From: Saururus chinensis
Taxonomy: Eukaryota > Streptophyta > Magnoliopsida > Piperales > Saururaceae
Direction: 5' to 3'
DNA: 64,000 nucleotides
Assembly (NCBI GenBank): GCA_035235625.1
Contig: CP141141.1
Span: 17,109,968-17,173,967, forward strand
Shown one piece after another: positions 1 through 13,053 of the stretch. Positions within the stretch are counted from its first letter, which is position 1. Each line of letters opens with the position of its first letter. Position numbers and translations under genes: made by a program. Below the pieces are notes generated by a model that saw nothing but the letters and a program-made list of their open reading frames with translations, searched no databases and was not told the DNA's origin.

Positions 1-995
1 CAATCCTTCTTTCGTACCATATTTTCTGTCCAAATTTCTCAGCTTAACGAATGGACCAAACGTGCTAGTGAATGGTGGGGGATGAGCTCCTCGACTTTTC
101 TGACCTTTGTATCAACCTTTCATGTGCCTAAATCGAAATGGGTTCGGTCGATTTTTTTAGTTTAGACCGATTTGCAATTATCGGTTGGAAAATTACGAAC
201 TCAATAAATTCCGCATTCTGTCTCACTCTTTTAATCAGTATCTCCTCCTCTTAGTTTTCGCCCCTAAATGTTTATGAAACATTGAATTTAACTTTATTTT
301 ATTGCTGTTTTCTATCTAGTATTTTGACCGGTCTTGGATATCCTATTTACAAATGCAAGGTTTTTCTCCAAAAGATTGATTAGTAAGGACTTGTTTTCTT
401 GTGTTGGTTTGATTTATGGTCATGTATTTTCTTCATACTGTAAAATATATTTTTCGTAAACATATATCAATAACTCTAAACATAGGTTTAGTGTCTCTGT
501 GATTGAGTGACTTGATCGAGATATTGGCTATTTGTGTTTTGGTAAGTGGCTTAGATAATTCATACAAGATTCTCACATTTTCATTTTTTTATTCATGATA
601 TGCGATAAAAACCCTATCTAAAAATACCCAAAAAGTCAATAATACTATAATAATTTGACGTCATTCTAAGCAATATGATATTTAAAGCCATATGATACAA
701 GGCTAGCAACATGGACGTTGGAAATACAATTTGATTGCACAAGACATTGTAAGTTTTCTGCTGTTAATGGGATTATTGACATGATGTTAACTGCCACTCT
801 GTTCATCCAATGATTGGTTTCTTAGTTTTGATAGATACAGCTTGGTTATGAGTTGACAAATAACCATTTGTAACCGTGAATGTAAAGTGATTATGTGCCC
901 AACTGCTTTTTGCATTTGTTCAGCTTTTTTATTCGAAAATAAGTGAAACCTATAACTGATCAATTGATAATGATCTATGGTAGTGAGGAGACTTA
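1..995. other. Upstream flank of the pyruvate carrier gene
   Basis: AT-rich sequence with no coding exon that I can support. It should hold the promoter and any 5' UTR of the carrier gene that starts at 996. A non-coding first exon with a 5' UTR intron is possible, because the AG at 981-982 and the pyrimidine-rich bases before it could be an acceptor, but this cannot be settled without transcript data. Confidence 0.4.
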
Positions 996-3900
996 ATGGC
1001 TGCAGCAAAGCTTCAAGCCCTCTGGAATCACCCTGCAGGCCCAAAAACCAGTTAGTATTTCCTCATGTTCTTTTTACTATTCATCCACTACTGTTGCTAA
1101 TTATTTAATACACTTGAAAAAGAATCTACACTTCAGTCACAAATTATTCTCGCTTGATTGATATCATTTGATAGAAATTTATCTAGTTATGTGAAATTGA
1201 AATTTTGCTAATTATTTTTGCTTCAAGCTGACTAACTCTCAGCGTTTGGTGGTGTTTCTTGTGTATTACATGTTTAAAATGCTTCTTAAGGACAGCAAAA
1301 TTTTCTGTTAGATACTCTATGAAAATATGATTTTGATTTGTTGACATAGTTGTTACTTTCTGGGCTTTTCTAAACTACATAGATAAGGACAAACTTCCCC
1401 AGATTCATTAGTTGGTATGTTACTGTATCATTTTTGGATGTGGTGTCTCTTTCAGCAATTAAATTGAGGCAAATAAGCCTGTGGGGCATCTTACCCTTTG
1501 AGTAAGAATTATGGTCTTACATATTTGATCTGTTCATCCGAATAGGAGCTGTTCACATAATGAAAAATACTTCAGACTTCCCATTTCAACTTTGAATCTT
1601 TATATTGTGGCATGTATCACGCTTCATTTAGACACTATTGCCAAAACGAAAAACATTTTGATACGAATTCCATATGACACATAATAGTAGGTATCTTTGA
1701 TGCTTTCCACATTCTCTTTTCCTCATTTTGATTTGGATTCTGGCATTTACATTTCCAATTTATTCCTTAATTAACAGAATGTTAGTAGCTCTACAGAATC
1801 ACTTGTTTGATTTGGGGCAAGACTTGTAAAGTGTTGACTTTTTATTATTTACATGTATATATCTCTTTACATTAACCTTCAAATTTAATAGGATCATCCT
1901 AAAGTTGTTTAGTGCTAAAATAAATGCTTACAGTCCCTTCTGAAACGAAGTTTATGTTGAAAGTACTATAACTGATTTTTTTAATATATTCAGTTCACTT
2001 CTGGGCGCCAACTTTTAAATGGGGTATCAGCATAGCCAATATTGCAGATTTCGCGAAGCCACCTGAAAAAATTTCCTATCCTCAACAAATTGGTAAATTC
2101 CTCTTTTCACTTTCTTTGAATTTTTTTCCTATAATAATTGCTATTGAGCTTATTAATTGAGATTCATAAATTTAAAGTGTAAATGGTCTGAAACAAACCT
2201 GAACTGCAAAGCACTTATGCACACAGATAATTAGGATAAAGCCATCTTGGCTATTGTTTTACCTTTTCTCGTTTAAATGCTTGCTATATTGACTCTTTTT
2301 TCTTTATCTTTTCTTGATGAATTTTCAGCTGTTACATGCACAGGGGTCATATGGTCCCGTTACAGTACTGTTATAACACCCGTAAGTTGACTGCATACAT
2401 TCTAGATGATTTTAAAATTTTGAGAATATCATTCCTCACATTTAACTTAGTGTTTTCTTCTTCAAAGCGAAAAGTTGTAAAGTCTTATTACCTGAATGCC
2501 TTATTGAGTTGGTATGGTCTTGTATGTTAGTACTGAGTTCACAAGTTTGAACATTCAGTTCCTTCTCCAGTCCTTGGAAGCTCATAGTACAACCAGGTTA
2601 TGCTGAGTGTATCAATTACCAGAATTCTTTCACAGATTACCTTGGGTTCGGAACTCTTATTATGAAAATATTACACATTTTTTAAGAAGAGAAATATGCT
2701 TGGTGAGTTGTACTTGGTGGTAAAAATTTTACTAATTTTTCTCCTTGTTAGCTATACCCAGTCTCAAGCTTATTCATATTTATCATGTAATCGTATGTAG
2801 ATACAAGATTAAGTTGTAACATGAACGGCATTTGGGCATATTTGGAGTTTTTTATGGTTTTATGGTCTCAGATAGGTTCGAGATTTTAGGATAAAATATT
2901 TAATATTTCTGAAAATTCATGAAAGAATGTTGTATCTAGAGCATGTGGGCTCTTAATACTGTTGCTAAACACTTGACTATATATTAGATGAAATATTATC
3001 ATCATCATTGTAGGCCTTCCTAGTTCATGGGGATCAGTGCCACACATTCTCTTTCTCTGTTCAACTATTATATGCTTGAAAGAATGATGTAGCATCCACA
3101 TGTCAGAAAGCTGGCTCATTAAAGTATACAGCTTTCCTGACAACAGCTTAAAACAAAGTCATGTCATGAGATAGCGGTTGGCAGGTGAAAATTGATTTGT
3201 TAATCTTCTGACACAAAAGTGGATGAGAATAATTGTAAAATTGCACTATAAAAGAAAAAAGAGGATGAGCATCACATATATGAAACATAGCCTGAAATTG
3301 GATAAATATGCATATTCAGATCTAAATTAAGGTCGTTTGACACAATTATATTTCTTCTTGGTCAACCTTTGTCATGTTAGTATGAAAATTAGAGTTGGTG
3401 AATTTAGGTCATACATTTAGGTGAATCGTGAAAGGTAAGATGGAGAACCTAGAATAAAGAAATAAGAAGCTTATTGAAAAGTTTAATTTAGAAGCTTTAA
3501 AGAGGATTTGAGTTTGGGAAAAAAAGTAGAGAGCTGATGAAGAATTTGAATGTAAATATAAGCTAAAAATAGGTGAATATTGCAATAACATAATTAAAAC
3601 TTAACTTAAATGCGGTAATATACAGAAATTAATGAGAAAAATAACTTAACTCCTGTTGCAGTTGCTTGTATATTCTAAATATATTTGTTTTTTTGAGGAC
3701 TTTTTCTTTTTACTCAAATCATTATAGAAATGATGTTATCAAATGCTAGATACTAATTAGTTTTCTTCTGCTTTCTCTTTTTAGCATTTGCCTTGTTAAC
3801 AATGTAAATTACAAACCAACGGGTTGTTGGTGGGATGGCCTGGACACACTTAAGGAAGTGGAGGTCCTGAGTTTGAACCACCACTATGTTGGCCACCCAC

Positions 3901-6900
3901 CCGGGATATATTCCCGACTTACCCAATATGCTTGATGGGTGGGCCCTGTACATGCCCAAGGGGATTGGCGGTGGTGGGATGTGGTTGCCCTGGTCCCAAG
4001 GACTTGGACTCCCCTCGTTATTTTAAAAAGAAAAAATTAAATTATAGTTCATTATCGTTTTTTTCAAGAGCATAGAATATATGGTTTCCATTGAACTGTG
4101 CCTTTTGATGTTCTTGTTACTTTCTTCCAGAAAATTACTTTTGGTAAGAGTGATTCTTACCCTACATTTATTTGACCTCGCAGAAGAATTGGAACCTCTT
4201 TAGTGTGAATGTCGCCATGGCAGGAACAGGCATTTATCAACTTACACGGAAAATAAGGTATTAAGTAATGGCATTTGAATTAGTTCTATTCAATTCTTCT
4301 TCAATAAACTCATTGAAGTAGGTCATTGACCTTATCTATAAGGTCTTTTTCAATTGAGTTTTGAAATGAGGTTGAATTTGTGAATTGGATGAAGTTAGGT
4401 CATCTAGGGGTGGAGTCTTATAATTAGGCCTATGTTTTGCCAAGTTGCACGATAGAAAATGGATATCTGCATTTATTTGAGAATTAGGGTTATTGTTTAT
4501 TAGGGGGTGTTCCTCCACCTCAAAGGAAAGACCTCTGAAGGTCATTAACCAGTAAATATTGGATTAAATTGATTCGTTCTTTGTTATTAGCAAAGTACAA
4601 CAATGAGGAATCCCCAGTCTGCTTGCAACTGTGCATAATGGAATCCTAATCTCAACCATCTTTATTTATACTCGGATAAGTAAAAGCTGCCATGAGATAG
4701 AAATGAGCAGAAATTAGATCATAATCCAAAATTAGAGAACCTTAAAAGAACCTGAGAGATGCACTCTTTTATTGTTTGAGCTATAACAATATTTGCAGAA
4801 GAGAACTAATTTGGATCTGACAAACTGTCACCTAACCATGGTATTCCATCTTCCGAGATTTTGGCGAGATCTATGACTGATTCTCAAGGAAAAGATCTTG
4901 TCCGAAATCTTTCAAGATCCTTTTTCTTATTCCCTCTTATACACATTTTTTTAATTAAACTTTCCTCAAGTATAATTATAGTATCTATATTTTTAATGTA
5001 TCACTTTATATCATGATTATATGCAATGTATACGAAGCTATCTCTATAGATGACAAGTTCTAGCATATAGTTAAAAGAATAAAATAGGTGATAAATGTTC
5101 ATATATATGGTTGTTTTAGGAATACTTTGGTTTATGGTATCTCAAGAGATTCCCAATTATCAGAGATCTAGATCTCTTATTTTTTAGCCATCTGAGATCT
5201 CATTGAGACCAAGTTGGCTAATCTTCTACAAGAAACATGGTTTTGACTTTTATACTTGCAACCATTAAACAAAGGTCATGATTTAACAAGGTAAGAAAAA
5301 GGTTTCTCAGCAGAAAACTGTCACTTACATTTTACCATTTTGTGATGCCACGCATAACCAAGAGGTGATCTTTGGCATAAATGTTGTCAAAAGTTCTTTT
5401 ACGAATTTTTCCCCACATGCAAGTTTTTCATGTGGATATTGAATGGATATTGCCTCATATTTCTACTGAGGGTAATTATTTGAATTAAGAAAATAATACC
5501 AAATTTTATCAGTGGGTAGATAGTTGGTTACCAGCCATATGCAGTTCATTTGCTTAATGTAGAAGGTGACCAGTTGGCAGATTTATCTGCTATATGATTG
5601 GCTAACATGAAAGTTAGACTGGCATGTGTATCCTGCAGTGGATCTTGCTGCCTGCTTTAGATATATTAGCAAGAATGCACACGCATAATGTGTGTAAATA
5701 CAGATTAGATAAGATAAAATAAAATAAAATTAAAATAAAGTTTGTATTGAGCAAGTGTTTTCATTGCATGCCATAGTTGCAATGCATACTTTCAGAATCA
5801 CAATGACTATAAATTATGCATAGAAACTTTGTATTTACCCAAATACACTTGGAGTAGACAACTGCAAGTCTATATCTCATAGGCTAAATATTATATCATA
5901 GGTTAGTGAAGACAACCGTGTCGAAGAACTTTGTGTTGTAGAGCATGTTATTAATATTTGGGACCACTTTGGCTGCAGGTCTCATTGGATATAGCACTTC
6001 GGGAGTTTTTTAAGGGCGTCAAAAATACTTGAATCCGAACATGTATAATATAGGCAAAAATAAAAGAAATTATTATCGAGAAGTTTTTGTGTTGTATACA
6101 TGGGGCCACCAAAAAGTTTGAGAAAACATAGTCACGTGGGATCTCATTTAATAGAGCTCACTGAGAATATTCTAGTGATACCAAGAATGCTTGAATCCGA
6201 GTTTGGGAGTGTAAGATATAACATTACAAAGTTAAAATCAACATGACTTAAGAGCCATATCAGCCCTTACTATTATGTTGACATGTGACAAGACATCTAG
6301 AAGGATCTAAGTTAATAATTTTACTAAAATGTCCTCAAATCACATACCGATTCAAACGTGTAGTAAAGAACATAAAAATATAAAATAAGAGTCAAGGGTA
6401 AAAAACATGGGTAAAATAGTCCGAAAATGAAAATTTTTATAGTCGCCCAATTTACTTTATATAATAGTATGATTAATTAAGTAGGGTGAATGCCTTTACG
6501 AAGTGGAGATTTATATTTCTAAAAATTACATGTAGTCCCTATCTATTTGGTAGTCTAGTTACACTCAGGTTTGATCTGCAAGATATACGTGGGCACTAAC
6601 AGGGAGCTGCAATATTAATGGTCCATAGCTTGTAAAATCGTAAAATCCATCTAGTACCTATCTATTATACGGAGTTGATGGTGTTCAAGCTGAAATCCAA
6701 AATGAAGAATGTTGAAATCCTAAAAAATGTCATCTTCTCCTGGCATTATCTATTCTAGATTGTTCCAGTACATGGTAGTATCTAGTTAGCGGTTTTTTTC
6801 TGGACTAGCTAACCTGCATCTACCCTTGCTAGTCTCTGCATTTCGGGGAGCTCAATTGTCCTACTTACGAGATAAGAACTATGCATTAGAGGTTGTTCAT

Positions 6901-7182
6901 GGGAAATTGGAAGATGACTTGGGTGTGGAGAACTGGAAATGCTTATGCATGGGTTCTACTTCACCTCAGTTGTCAGTCTATTGTCAGCTAAATGTTAGAA
7001 AAAAGTGTTTAAAAATATGCATCTTTTTTATAGCTATTTTTTTTCTATTTGTTTGATATATTTAACGGTTTTCTGTAGTTCCTTTCATTTTGACGAGAAT
7101 GCCACCTGTAATGACTGCTACCAACTTATTTTCTTTCAGGCATGATTATTTTTCTGATGCAGAACTTGCTGCAAAAGAATAA
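996..7182 (+). CDS. MPC: Mitochondrial pyruvate carrier subunit, MPC2 type (5 exons)
   Basis: Exons 996-1050, 1994-2092, 2329-2381, 4184-4257 and 7140-7182 join in frame (324 nt, 107 residues plus TAA at 7180-7182), and every intron is GT-AG. The protein begins MAAAKLQALWNHPAGPKT and continues with HFWAPTFKWGISIANIADF, a QQIAVTCTGVIWSRYS segment and KNWNLFSVNVAMAGTGIYQL. These are the conserved blocks of the plant MPC2-type carriers, a family of about 110 residues. Family knowledge: MPC1- and MPC2-type subunits pair in the inner mitochondrial membrane and import pyruvate into the matrix. The hydrophobic stretches fit two or three membrane spans. The tail is short (KIRHDYFSDAELAAKE). The ATG at 996 is chosen because it gives the family's usual N-terminus. 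Introns 3 and 4 are 1.8 and 2.9 kb, and intron 3 carries a SINE-like insertion. The family call is firm; which paralogue it is stays unclear. Confidence 0.95.
3815..4045 (+). repeat. SINE-like element in carrier intron 3
   Basis: The block has tRNA-type internal promoter signals: an A-box-like GGTGGGATGGCCTGG near 3830 and a B-box-like GAGTTTGAACC at 3869-3879. A GC-richer body follows, with TTGGCCACCCACC near 3889-3901, and then an A-rich end at 4026-4045. This is the layout of a tRNA-derived plant SINE. The short flanking direct repeat TAAATTA is a weak candidate target duplication. A diverged relative lies at about 62015-62170. Confidence 0.6.
4258..7139 (+). other. Last intron of the carrier gene
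   Basis: A 2.9-kb intron separates the fourth exon from a 43-nt terminal exon. I find no protein-coding relic or recognisable transposon in it. Short open frames around 4336-4545 and 6826-7056 lack conserved motifs and exon-like borders. Confidence 0.5.
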
Positions 7183-8439
7183 AGAACAGATCTTGCTAAT
7201 TGCTTATTGTCATTGTAATTTAACCAATTCCATGGGTGAAAGATTGAGTCAGAGTGATCACTGCATATATGTTGAAAACTTATGTTTTGTTTGCCCCAAT
7301 TGAGGATTGGGAAATGCAATATTTAGATGTTTATGCTAGATTTTCAGCAGCAATTTGCATATTCTTCTGTTCAAATTCAGAAGCTGACACTAAGATAAGT
7401 TGTACCAGTGGGATGCAGTTACCAAAATTTTACTTCTTTCTGAATTAACTTGCTTTACAAGTAGACTTGAGATATGGCCGGAGAGCTTTAGATTTTTGTA
7501 TATTAATTAATGTAAATCGGGGCTGGTCATCAAATCAAATGTGAGATTGCTCCTGTCTGAAATAGTCTAATGACCATTAGTTCCAGCAGGCTCAATGGGA
7601 AGAAGACAAGAGCGAGACCTGGTTACTTTTGTATATATGTTCGTAGGGCATGGATGGTAAAAGAAAAAAATAATTTTAATTTAGATGTATAACTATGAAG
7701 ATTAAATCTTTTTTATATGCAAACAAGAAAGAGAAGGAAACAAAAAGGAATTCTTGTAATGTGGCGGAATCCGGACAACTTTATGTTTAATTGACCAAAG
7801 TTAAAGTCAAGGTCACATCTTTAAAAGTGCATCAATAGTTAGTGCCAAAAAAGCATCAATTATATAGTTGGAAAAAAAAACAGATTCAAGCTTTGGTGAT
7901 TTGTAATGAAATATAATGAGCAGCATGCTACCAGTTTGGATTTAACGGACATTGTCTTCTACCTTATTTGCCTCTTCCTACCAATAAATGTTGTTTTTTT
8001 CACTGAAAATTTATGATTATCTTGGTAGAAGAATACAATTTTATTTCTTTAGAAAAATCTAATATGCACAGAGTTCATTATTGAAAAATATGGGCTGTGT
8101 GTGACATGAGCCATTGGATCGTGATTTGATGACTTCTGTCATATGAAGGGGATGATTTACACCTACCTACCCCTCGAGTAATATGGGTTGTATGATTCAT
8201 GAGCGCCAAGTCTATATAAACGTTGACTCTGTAGAAAATTGTTTGTATTGGCAAGTCTCAACAAAATATGAGTTGTCTAAGAATGCAAAGAGAACACATG
8301 ATTGCTTCAACTTCTGAAGAAATATAGAATATTCAAGACAGAGCAATTCAAGTTAAAACCATATGTGAAGGTTCTACCTAAATGTATGTGACATGTGGAT
8401 CTATGCATCTTGGAAGGTCAATTTTAGTTATTTTTCATA
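7183..8439. other. 3' flank of the carrier gene
   Basis: The first few hundred bases probably hold the 3' UTR of the carrier gene. AT-rich sequence follows with no coding potential. A TATA-like CTATATAAACG near 8212 has no gene behind it and may be part of an old repeat. Confidence 0.35.
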
Positions 8440-10500
8440 TTATACATGATATATTCTAGTTTTCTAAGAGGTCAAAAAGTGTTAATAGTGTCTCAAATAC
8501 ATAGATTTTAGATGTTGGATCAATTGATTGTCGTGGGTCCGATCTTCTCTCTATCAAAAATTCTTTAGTATGTTCGTTCGCCAGATCAATCGGCCTTAAG
8601 GATATTTTTCCAATATGAATAGATTTGAGTTCAATTTGGTCCAAACTTGCCCCTCTAACCCCTCTAGCCTATAAATAGAGGATAACAATGGGAAACCTAA
8701 ATGAGGAGGCTCATTCATTGTTAAAAGAACCCTAGTTCTTCAACTAGTCAGACTTGATGCTTGTTCTTCTTCTCTTGTTTTGATTGCTTGATCATGTGAA
8801 GGTTAATTGATGAGTGTTTATTCAAAACCTTATATTCAAAGTTCAATCTCATTTTGTTGAAATCTTGGGAATCCTAAGAAAGTGGTTCTTCGATTTTCTT
8901 GGTTGGATTTTCAAAAAGGATCATGCACCGGTGAAGAAGTAGAAAACACGACGAATCCACCCATGGAGATTGATGTTGCGTGAAGTGGTTTGATAGTCAC
9001 TTATGGTTTTCTACTAGATTATATGTATAACCATTGAAGGTGACATTGTATCAAACTCTATTTTATAGTGTATATTTTCAAGGCTAGACTAGATCCTATG
9101 GTTTTTCTCTTTTTATGGTTTTCCATATAAAAATTTGTGTCTTGGTTTTTTGATTTACTTGCTTATTTAATTAATTGCCAATTCACTTAAATTAGGGTTT
9201 AAATCATCATGCGTTTTAAATTGGAAAAAATACCATGAAGATATTAATTAGATTATTTTAAGAGTTGATAATCTAATTGAAGCTTGGTGGCTAATGCATG
9301 CTTGAAGTGATGCTTAGTGTGTCGCGTCAACTCTAAATTGGTAGTTTAACTTTTGTGTTGTTACTTGAAGTTAGAATTTTTTTTGCTTTTTATTCGACAT
9401 TCTTGATTCATCTTGTATGTTTTTTATTCCTTGTAAATTGTTTTTATCTTACTAGTGAATTATCATGAATTTAGAGAAATAATAAAAGATTTATTGAAAA
9501 ATCTATTGTCTCAACTACTCGAAATAAGCATTTTATTGATGAGAATGAAACTCTTACATTAAAGTTTTTAGAGTTAGAAAGTAGATTAATTCTTGTGAGA
9601 TCCAATTCTAATATGATCAAACTTGCTAAAATAAATGCAAATTATGCTAAACAAATTGAGAAATTAGAAAGAAACTTGAACCTTGCACAAGGAGAAGTTA
9701 GAGGTTTGTTCTAAAGGGAATGAAAAGTTAAATAAAATGTTGAGTATAGGGCAATGATCTCTAAATAAATATGGTTTAGGTTTTAACTCGACTTAGGCTA
9801 ATCATAGTGCATCTAAATTTGCTTTTGTAAAAGCCAAAGATAATGGTGTCAAAATTGTTACTAATCTAAAAAAGACTGATATGAAATTAACTAAAATAAT
9901 TCCAAAATCAGTGACTCAAAGTTATTATAGGTCTTACAATATCAAAGAGTCTTTCACTCAACAAGTTAGGAACCTATCTCCGAAAGTTTGTATCCTAAAG
10001 AAACAAATTGGCATTCTTGCCTTAAACAAACCAAATAAAGAGACAGTTGATAAATCTAATGATTTTTTTCATTCAAACATACTAAAATGTCCAAAATGAT
10101 GTATGTCACAAGATATACACACGCTATCACTTCATGTAAAAAATGCCATGTGGTGTATTTTGCAATGAGAGCCTTAGAGACCTCGGAATGGTTCTTGGAC
10201 AATGGTTGCTCTAAACATATGAATGGAGATAAATCAAAATTTGAAAATATGATTGAATCTCCTAATGGAAATGTCACTTTTGGAGATGGAAAAACTGCTC
10301 GAGTGATTGGTAGAGGTTCAATTGAGTTAGGAGGTTTGACTATATTTAATGATGTATTGTTCATGGATGGATGAAAAGCAAACCTTTTGGGTGTAAGTTA
10401 GCTTTGTGATAGAGTCTCTAAAGTTAAATTTAATAAATTGTTTTGTGATATTGTTGTTGAAGATCGCAGGTATGTTGCTCATGGATCTCATACTTGATAA
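8440..10500 (+). mobile_element. 5' part of a decayed Copia retrotransposon
   Basis: A TATA box, CCTATAAATAGAGG near 8670, and a downstream leader fit an LTR of about 0.6 kb ending near GTGACA at 9046. The sequence that follows, TTGTATCAAACTC, resembles a mutated initiator-tRNA-Met primer site (TGGTATCAGAGC). Next comes a degenerate gag with a Glu/Lys/Leu-rich coiled-coil-like stretch (about 9480-9720, several stops). A Copia protease follows, and the start of a GAG-pre-integrase region ends near 10495. Reverse transcriptase, RNase H and a 3' LTR are missing. The left boundary is approximate. Confidence 0.6.
10087..10490 (+). pseudogene. Copia protease / pre-integrase fragment
   Basis: The frame reads SEWFLDNGCSKHMNGDKSKF, then GNVTFGDGKTARVIGRG. 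This matches the Copia aspartyl protease signature WFLDSGCSKHMTG followed by the FGD block. The usual D-S-G catalytic triplet reads D-N-G. A stop follows MDG at 10372, then a fragment resembling the start of the GAG-pre-integrase domain (KANLLGVS, then CDRVSKVKFNK). In a complete element this protein cuts the Gag-Pol polyprotein inside the virus-like particle. Here it is truncated and not functional. Confidence 0.75.
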
Positions 10501-10504
10501 CAGC

Positions 10505-11567
10505 TATTTTCTAGATAATCTTGTCGGCTCTGGCACACCAAAACAGCGGTTCGTGCTGCCATTTTTGGCAACGCCACTGTTTTGGTGGTGATGCCTGCCA
10601 AAACGCGTGGTGTGAGTCGCACCCGTGAATTGCGTGCATCACGCCTATGCGTAATGCGCACTCAATGCTTTTTCTTTTTATTTTCATTTTTTTAAAACAT
10701 TTCTAACTTCAATTGTCTGTATCTTCCTACTCCAGATTCGGATTTATGCGTTCTTGGTACTGTTGAGCTCTTATTGACGAGCCTTACGAAACTAGACCGC
10801 TAAAGCAATTTATTCCGCTTTTTGTAAGTGCGTCTCGCCCATATTGCACACTTCCCGAGGTTATAACTTTCGCTCTCAACCTCCATTTTGCGTGTTCTTT
10901 GATTTGTTATGCTCCTTTCTTTGAGCTCTACTAATATATGGAGATTTCATCTTTTGAAAATTCCTTTTAAGACTTATAAAAAATTATCTAATTACCCCTA
11001 ACCCCTCGGGTTAAATGTAATTAAAAAATGGGGTAGTACAATCACCTTCTAGGCTCATAAGTAGTAGGCATAGCCTTTTCTTATGCCGAGTTAGAATGTC
11101 CTTCAGGGCTCGAAAGTGGCGCCTGCTACCGCAAGGCATCAATGAGGCTGACGTCAAAAATATATATTTTTATTCACTTTTATCATTTAAAAACTGATTT
11201 ATAAAATTCAAACTACGATTAACTCCCTACCACAAACTCAAAATCACACATTATTGGTACCATTGTCATTGAATTGACAAGCCCTTCCAAAAAAGCACAT
11301 TCAAGGATATCTTATCTTGCAAAATTAAAGTGGGCCCCACCCATGACAACCTTCTCGAGGCTGTAGCCTACGATCCCGATGTCCAATTGACTCATTCTTA
11401 GGCTCAATACGTTCGTCTCTCAGAGCCATACCAAAAACCGTAAAGCTCCTTTGAACGAATCTAGCTAACAAATATTCAAATTTAAGAAAAATTGTTATTG
11501 GGCCCAAATCCCACTTGTGGGCCTAAATGAGCAAAATTTCAAAACGTGGAAATTTTGGGGCATTACA
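10505..11567 (-). mobile_element. LTR-like segment, probably Gypsy
   Basis: Read on the minus strand the block begins TGTAATGCCCCAAAATTTCC at 11567, the common start of plant Gypsy LTRs. It contains phrases typical of such LTRs, for example the sequence around 10741-10800 on tone and direction of pyrimidine runs. It truncates the left LTR of the neighbouring Athila-like element: similarity to that element's right LTR starts at 11568. I found no matching duplication of CAAAT (11568-11572) on the left side, so the left boundary is uncertain. Confidence 0.45.
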
Positions 11568-12667
11568 CAAATACATTGGAAATTAATATGGATGTAAACA
11601 AAAGATCTTAATGAACATAGTAGAAAACTAGACAAGAATATGGATTGTCCAATAAATAGACTTAGCTTCCTAAACAAAAACTAGACATGAAATTGGACAG
11701 ATTTGTCCATATTGCATAAACAGTGTACCCGATCGATCGGGCACTTAGGGCGATTGCTCGACTTAACGTCAATTTCCTATTTTAAGCTTTGAGTTCTTTC
11801 TCAACTAGAACATCTTCGATGGATCTTATGCCTTTATAAAGTCATATGGGGATCAAACTTGATGAATTTTAGTCAATTTTTTAAAGAGAAAAAGGGAGAA
11901 GAATATGGAGGAGCAATCAAATTTTTCGATGGAGATTCAATAGCCTTCTTCTACCATGTAAGGCTTGGTTTTTCTTTTACTTAGGAGTTGATGAAACTAT
12001 TGATAAATTTTAATTTTTTTTTCTTTTTAATTTAGATTGTAGTTATGAATAATGACAATTGTATAACAAGTATTTCCTTTTTAATGTAAGAGTTTTCATG
12101 TTTATTAAATTCTATGTTGATTTTTTGTCTTGTAGATGATAGGTTGATGTGGCTTTGAGATTTACATTGATTTTAATTTATGTGATTTAGATGAGATGGT
12201 CATGCAATAGTTTTAACGTTCATATGATTAATGAATTCGATGAGTTATACTAAGATTAGATGAGTTTTGCTTATAGTTTCATTTAGTGTAGATGATTCGT
12301 GCTATTGTCAAAGATAGTTCATGCCATGAAGTTAATTGATGATTATTTCTAAAGTATTTCAGCTTGTAGCTGAGAATACTTGTTCATATTCACACTAGAT
12401 TTAGATTGAAGGTTAATGAATTGTTATGATTCTATAGTGGATTTGATTTCCTAAGTAATTGTCCTCATAATTCTCTCTTTCATTTAGTTTAATATAGTTG
12501 ATTACTTCTTCTGTTTAATTTAAGTTTAAGTTCTTTTAAATTTCAATTAACAATTCTATCTTAGATTTAGTAATTAATTCATCCATCCTTGAGGTTCAAC
12601 AACCCTTAATACTCATCATAGTACAATTACCGTGTACACTTGCAAAGAGTTTAATTATAAACGATCA
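11568..12667 (+). repeat. Left LTR of the Athila-like element (5'-truncated)
   Basis: It aligns with 17590-18913 from AAATTAATATGGA onward. Shared landmarks include CTTCCTAAACARAAACT and CTTAGGGCGAT. About 285 bases at the 5' end, present in the right LTR, are missing because another LTR-like block abuts at 11567. Confidence 0.75.
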
Positions 12668-12673
12668 AGTTTT

Positions 12674-12691
12674 TGGTGTCGTTGTCGTGGA
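12674..12691 (+). promoter_or_regulatory. Primer binding site (tRNA-Asp type, decayed)
   Basis: TGGTGTCGTTGTCGTGGA lies six bases after the LTR end. Athila/Tat-type Gypsy elements usually carry TGGCGCCGTTGCCGGGGA here. Most of the differences are C to T or C to A steps consistent with decay of methylated cytosines. Confidence 0.75.
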
Positions 12692-13053
12692 CGATGTCAG
12701 ATTGTTACTATATTCATACTTAGGATAGTTCTAGTGAGTTCTAGTTTTAGTTTATTTTACTTTCTAGGTTAATTCTTAGTTACTTACTCTCTTTTATTGT
12801 GATCTTGTAGGTTAAATTGAAGACCGTGCTCTTTACTCTTGTGGCCGCAAGGTGACACCGGCAAGCATAGTTCTTCCCTTTGGTTTGCAAGATCTTCTCC
12901 TCTCTTTAGTTTTAACTTCTTTTTCTCTTTAGTTAGCGTTTTCTTTAGTGTGCTTCAAATTTATGTAGTGTGATTGTGGTGTATGCATGGTTGTTACTCC
13001 TTGCTTCCACCGTTCAGTCAACTTAGCCTGTACGAACACCTAGGAGAGCTAAG

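Noticed and set aside
3865-3879. A functional tRNA gene suggested by the B-box
   Set aside because: No cloverleaf can be completed around it; the downstream body and A-rich end fit a SINE.
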